Shown here piece after piece: positions 4,009 to 6,959 of a stretch of DNA of 6,959 nucleotides. The position numbers and the translations under genes are program-made. The notes beneath the pieces are model-generated. The model saw nothing but the letters and a program-made list of their open reading frames with translations. It did no database searches and had not been told where the DNA came from. The DNA is from an archaeon (lineage in GTDB: Archaea > EX4484-52 > B79-G9), in NCBI GenBank assembly GCA_030630425.1, contig DAOVNB010000030.1, positions 1-6,959 of the forward strand, in the 5' to 3' direction. How positions within the stretch are numbered: the first letter of the stretch is position 1; each line of letters starts with the position of its first letter.

Positions 4009-6133
4009 TCTGTTTAACAATCTGTAAAATATCATCCCCGTATTTTGTAATCTTTGCAGGTCCAAGACCGTGTATGTCCTGTAGTTCGGCGGAAGTCTTT
4101 GGCATAACTTGTGCTATTTCCAGCAGCGTCCTGTCATGCAATATACAATAAGCGGGAATGTTTATTTCTCTTGCAAGAGAGCCCCTCCAGTTTTTGAGTC
4201 TTGTTACAAGATCGCCCGATATTTTAGACATATTAACGCTTATTTTCTCTTTGGTTTTTGGCCGTAATTTTTTTTCTTTTTTATCTTCCAGTATTTCGAG
4301 CATACTTTTTGTTATAAAATAAGTTGGCTTCCTGCCATAATAAGTCATATACAAACTAGTTTTTGCCCTGCTCATTGCAACATAGAATATTCTTCGTTCT
4401 TCTTCCTCCTTGTCATATTCCTCAACTTTTACCATATCGACTACAGGATGCTCACTGCCCTTGCATGGAAAATTAAGGGCATTGCACCCGACCACAAAAA
4501 CCATTTGTGCTTCCATTCCCTTGATTGCGTGAATGGTTGCAAGCGTTACATCATCTTTTCTGGCCTTGCTGCTTTTTTTCATTTCATCGCTTCTTACGAC
4601 ATGATTTATCCCGGCCAGTTTCATTCTCTGCGACAGTTCATTCAACTGCCTGTTGACTCTTGCCAGCACAAATATTTTATTTCCGGGCAGGCCAGAGGTG
4701 ATTATTTTTTGTATGACGTATTCAAACTCTGCGTCTTCTGAGCCGAATTTCAGGAGGTTGATGTCTTTTTCTCCTTCACATGCTGACTGGAGGTCTGCCA
4801 GGCCCATATTCTTGATTGAGTTGTTTATCAGTTTCACTATGTGTTTTGTTGAGCGATAATTTTTTGTCAGGGTGATTATGTCGCAGTCAGGGTATTTGTC
4901 CTCGAAGTTCAGTATGTATCTAATGTCTGAGCCCCGCCATCCGTATATTGACTGCCTTGGGTCTCCCACGCAAAACAGGTTGGGGGGTTTTAGAATATCA
5001 ATAAGCTTTATCTGTGTTGAATTGACATCCTGGTATTCATCTATAAGCACATGCTCGAATCCGGGTATTAATTCACTGTGATTTTCAAACAGTTTTATCG
5101 CATCAACCAACTGGTCTGCGAAATCACGCAGGCCGTCTTTTTTCATATACGCTTCTATATAATTACAGACTGCAAATACCAACTCTGCGCTTTTTTTATT
5201 GTCTTTGCCAATGTTTTCAAAAGACAAGTCCCTTAGAGATTTGTTCTTGAACTTGTAGTAATCCCTGATGAAGAAGCAGTCATTCATGAACATGTTCTGA
5301 AGCTGTTCTGTGGGTTTTCCTTGTTTCTGGGCATGGCTGAAATAGGTGTCTGTTGCCTGTATAGGGGAGATGTTCAGGCTTAAAAGCGCTCTTGTGACCA
5401 TCACAATTTTGTCCCTGTAATTAATGACCCGGACGGGTTTGTTGTAAATCAGGTTATTGTGCTGTCTTAAAATCTTTTCGCAAAACGAGTTGAATGTTTC
5501 AATATGGACTTCATTCAAATGCTTAAGCCGTCTCATCATTTCAGCTCTTGCTTTCCGGGTGAATGTTATTGCCAGTATCTTTTTTGGATCAACAGCGCAG
5601 TATTTTACCAGAAATTCTATTCTTTTTGTAAGCACTGTTGTTTTTCCCGAACCTGCTCCCGCGAGGCATAATATGTGCTTATTGCCGCTTATGATTGCTT
5701 TTTTCTGCTCATCATTGAAATAGTCAAGAAACTCACTGAATTTTTCAAACAATTCACTCTCTTTTTTGGTTATTTGCGTAGGGGTTTCCTTAAAGTTAAA
5801 GGATAGCTTTTTTTTATAGAGAGTAGGATTGTCTATTTCTTTTTTCCCTTTTTCTGTCAATTCCAGCACTTTCCAGAACTTCTTGCCGCTGACGGAATTT
5901 ATCCCAATCATGTCATTTAAGATAAGATTGTCTATCATCGCATTTAGCTCTTCCTCGTCATAGGCAAGGGTTGCGAAATTTTCTTTTGAGGATAGGAAGT
6001 TCCTCTCTATGGATTTGTTGTTTTTTATCCCTCTAAGAAAATCTATCAATAGTTTTTTCCCGACACTAAATGATATCTCATCCAGTGCTTTTAGCACAAA
6101 CAAATAATCCAGTTCTTTTCCAACCATATTCAT
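3995..6133 (-). CDS. UvrD-like SF1 helicase with N-terminal RQC-like and C-terminal HRDC domains
   Basis: ATP-dependent 3'-5' DNA helicase by family, probably acting in repair or replication restart. Three parts are seen. Residues about 10-100 resemble the RecQ RQC winged helix (SVGKKLLIDFLRG, a YDEEELNAMIDNLILNDMI helix, and a wing ending KVLELTEKGKKEI), without zinc-binding cysteines. Residues about 135-600 are the motor: Walker A GAGSGKT (159-165), motif Ia ITFTRKARAEM (189-199), Walker B DEYQD (365-369), motif III GDPRQSIYGWRG (390-401), motif IV NYRST (425-429), motif V TIHAIKGME (533-541), motif VI RRIFYVAMSRA (580-590). Residues about 640-710 are an HRDC domain with the HGLGPAKITKYGDDIL signature. 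Motifs IV and V are only about 105 residues apart, so most of the 2B subdomain appears absent. Start at 6133; ATG at 6127 is equally possible. Confidence 0.92.
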   Translation of the reverse strand: MNMVGKELDYLFVLKALDEISFSVGKKLLIDFLRGIKNNKSIERNFLSSKENFATLAYDEEELNAMIDNLILNDMIGINSVSGKKFWKVLELTEKGKKEIDNPTLYKKKLSFNFKETPTQITKKESELFEKFSEFLDYFNDEQKKAIISGNKHILCLAGAGSGKTTVLTKRIEFLVKYCAVDPKKILAITFTRKARAEMMRRLKHLNEVHIETFNSFCEKILRQHNNLIYNKPVRVINYRDKIVMVTRALLSLNISPIQATDTYFSHAQKQGKPTEQLQNMFMNDCFFIRDYYKFKNKSLRDLSFENIGKDNKKSAELVFAVCNYIEAYMKKDGLRDFADQLVDAIKLFENHSELIPGFEHVLIDEYQDVNSTQIKLIDILKPPNLFCVGDPRQSIYGWRGSDIRYILNFEDKYPDCDIITLTKNYRSTKHIVKLINNSIKNMGLADLQSACEGEKDINLLKFGSEDAEFEYVIQKIITSGLPGNKIFVLARVNRQLNELSQRMKLAGINHVVRSDEMKKSSKARKDDVTLATIHAIKGMEAQMVFVVGCNALNFPCKGSEHPVVDMVKVEEYDKEEEERRIFYVAMSRAKTSLYMTYYGRKPTYFITKSMLEILEDKKEKKLRPKTKEKISVNMSKISGDLVTRLKNWRGSLAREINIPAYCILHDRTLLEIAQVMPKTSAELQDIHGLGPAKITKYGDDILQIVKQINPH

Positions 6134-6151
6134 AAACTAAAGAGAAGAATG

Positions 6152-6160
6152 ATTTAATAA
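6152..6160 (-). promoter_or_regulatory. TATA box of the helicase gene
   Basis: The minus strand reads TTATTAAAT, centred 23 bases before the ATG at 6133 and 29 before the ATG at 6127. This suggests a leaderless mRNA and makes the second ATG a realistic start. Confidence 0.45.
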
Positions 6161-6184
6161 TGTTTTGGATTATGCATCAATCAC

Positions 6185-6281
6185 GTAATATCCGGAAATA
6201 TTTTTCTTTTTCTCCCAATTGACCCCTTAAGGAAATTAAATCAAAGGAAAATAAACAGGAGGAAATAAAACGGGATATTAC
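6185..6281 (-). terminator. Long inverted repeat in the spacer after the 109-residue gene; candidate terminator or structured RNA
   Basis: GTAATATCC (6185-6193) and GGATATTAC (6273-6281) are exact inverted repeats. Inside them TTTTCTCC (6208-6215) and GGAGGAAA (6258-6265) form a second stem of eight pairs including one G-T. A CCTTAAGG palindrome (6225-6232) lies in the loop. On the minus strand the same stretch holds several T-rich runs, which suits termination of the ferredoxin/109-residue transcript. Whether the fold forms is untested. Confidence 0.4.
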
Positions 6282-6336
6282 ACACACATAACGATTTATG
6301 GTTGTAACTAGTACGAGAATTCACCAATAATGAAAA

Positions 6337-6666
6337 TTAATCTTCAACTTTTATCTTGTTTTTCTTGAGGTAATCATTTGCTGCCTTTATTACAGAATCG
6401 CCAACAACAAGGATGTTTTCGTTTATTTTTTTTCTTTTGTTGTTCCAGTCGCTGACTGCAAAAACAAAGCCCGCTTTTACCATACCCCTTAGTTTTTTTG
6501 TTTCGTTCGCATAACTTAGCGCGTTTCTTATTGCATAAAGAAGAGATGTTAGCTCTTTTGTTTCAATTTCGCTAAAAACAGGCTCCCATGATATCATGTT
6601 GAATGACTTTTCTTTTATAAGGCTTACAGCCATTTTTCCTTTACTTATGTTTGTTTCATCACTCAT
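6337..6666 (-). CDS. Uncharacterised 109-residue protein
   Basis: I do not recognise this protein. It is soluble, with alternating helix and strand: a short disordered N-terminus (MSDETNISKGK), a helix ending ISWEPV, an amphipathic helix EIETKELTSLLYAIRNALSYAN (residues 33-54), a basic turn, a strand KAGFVFAVSDWNN (64-76), another strand ENILVVGD (83-90), a helix (91-102) and a charged tail. There are no cysteines, so it is not an iron-sulfur or zinc protein. A TATA-like element about 29 bases upstream supports the ATG at 6666. The gene lies 38 bases after the ferredoxin-like gene on the same strand, so it may be read from both an upstream operon and its own promoter. A hydrogenase-related role is conceivable only by position. 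Confidence 0.75.
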   Translation of the reverse strand: MSDETNISKGKMAVSLIKEKSFNMISWEPVFSEIETKELTSLLYAIRNALSYANETKKLRGMVKAGFVFAVSDWNNKRKKINENILVVGDSVIKAANDYLKKNKIKVED

Positions 6667-6690
6667 GTTATTTTAATTTGCATGCTAATT

Positions 6691-6700
6691 TTTAAAATAA
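6691..6700 (-). promoter_or_regulatory. TATA-like element for the 109-residue gene
   Basis: The minus strand reads TTATTTTAAA, centred about 29 bases before the ATG at 6666 and within the 38-base gap after the ferredoxin-like gene. It would allow separate, leaderless transcription. AT-rich chance matches are common here. Confidence 0.4.
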
Positions 6701-6704
6701 TCTG

Positions 6705-6959
6705 TTAAACCGTGAAATTTTTGTTTTTTTTTGCAAGTTCGTAATCTTTTGTAAGTTTTATTGCGTGCTGATTTATTTTTCGGCACTCTTCCTCACACTG
6801 CGAGCAGAATGTGCACTTTCCGTAATCACAAACCCATGTCTTTTTTTCGCGGTCAACAGTTATTGCATTTGACGGGCAGTTTTTTTCACAAAGCCCGCAG
6901 TATGTGCATTTTTCAGGAAAATGCTCTATTTTGCCGCGGAAGTTTTCAGGCAGTTTAGG
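6705..6959 (-). CDS. 2x[4Fe-4S] ferredoxin-type subunit (NuoI/HycF/MbhN-like), N-terminus beyond window edge
   Basis: The last 84 codons of a gene entering from the right edge; stop TAA at 6705-6707. Two four-cysteine cluster motifs are visible: CTYCGLCEKNCP (C18, C21, C24, C28 of the visible part) and CTFCSQCEEEC (C49, C52, C55, C59), followed by a basic C-terminal tail with KDYELAKKN. This arrangement, with a DREKKTWVCDYGKC link between the clusters, resembles the electron-transfer subunit of energy-converting [NiFe] hydrogenases and of complex I, which passes electrons between a soluble carrier and the catalytic module at the membrane. The second motif ends in CR instead of the usual CP, and there is an extra cysteine at C44. 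With hypA and hycI nearby a hydrogenase subunit is the best reading, but a stand-alone ferredoxin domain of another oxidoreductase is possible. Confidence 0.88.
   Translation of the reverse strand, partial: PKLPENFRGKIEHFPEKCTYCGLCEKNCPSNAITVDREKKTWVCDYGKCTFCSQCEEECRKINQHAIKLTKDYELAKKNKNFTV

Noticed and set aside
4448..5723. Several plus-strand frames inside the helicase
   Set aside because: They are all antisense to conserved SF1 helicase motifs, with no family similarity or initiation signals.
6257..6331. Small plus-strand gene after the AGGAGG motif
   Set aside because: The nearest ATG (6298) is about 35 bases away and its frame stops after ten codons.
6761..6958. 65-residue plus-strand frame at the right edge
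   Set aside because: It is antisense to the two cysteine motifs of the ferredoxin-like gene.

Overview
The window is archaeal. The evidence is a flap endonuclease FEN1, an archaeal-type elongation factor 1-beta next to a small double zinc-ribbon protein, an AGGTGAT-type ribosome binding site, TTTATA-like TATA boxes about 23 to 30 bases before start codons (many apparently leaderless mRNAs), and T-run terminators. The AT-rich, compact layout and small unrecognised proteins suit a small-genome lineage such as a DPANN archaeon, but nothing here fixes the phylum.

Layout. At 1-937 (minus) lies most of fen, cut by the left edge at its C-terminus. At 1069-1522 (minus) is a two-gene translation operon: zinc-ribbon protein, then aEF-1 beta. 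Divergent from it are tRNA-Arg(GCG) at 1594-1668 and an unrecognised 171-residue coiled-coil protein (1753-2268), followed by tRNA-Leu(CAA) at 2326-2409. About 400 bases without a gene follow (2410-2812). They hold two 59-base direct repeats whose leading hairpins show two compensated base-pair changes, an inverted partial copy between them, and several further hairpins. Then come hypA (minus, 2813-3133) and, divergent from it across one palindromic TATA box, a membrane protein (3185-3559) followed 5 bases later by a hycI-type hydrogenase maturation protease (3565-4008). Convergent with hycI and overlapping its 3' end by 14 bases is a 712-residue SF1 helicase (3995-6133, minus). After a 200-base spacer with a large inverted repeat come an unrecognised 109-residue protein (6337-6666, minus) and the C-terminal 84 residues of a 2x[4Fe-4S] ferredoxin-type subunit (6705 to the right edge, minus).

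How the parts relate. HypA delivers nickel and HycI trims the large subunit of [NiFe] hydrogenases. The ferredoxin-like fragment at the right edge resembles the NuoI/HycF/MbhN electron-transfer subunits of energy-converting (group 4) hydrogenases and complex I. Together they suggest that a membrane-bound [NiFe] hydrogenase operon lies just beyond the right edge; no catalytic subunit is in the window. The most unusual protein is the helicase: a UvrD-like motor, apparently without a full 2B domain, between an RQC-like winged helix and an HRDC domain, both of which are accessory domains of RecQ helicases. The most unusual non-coding stretch is the repeat region after tRNA-Leu.
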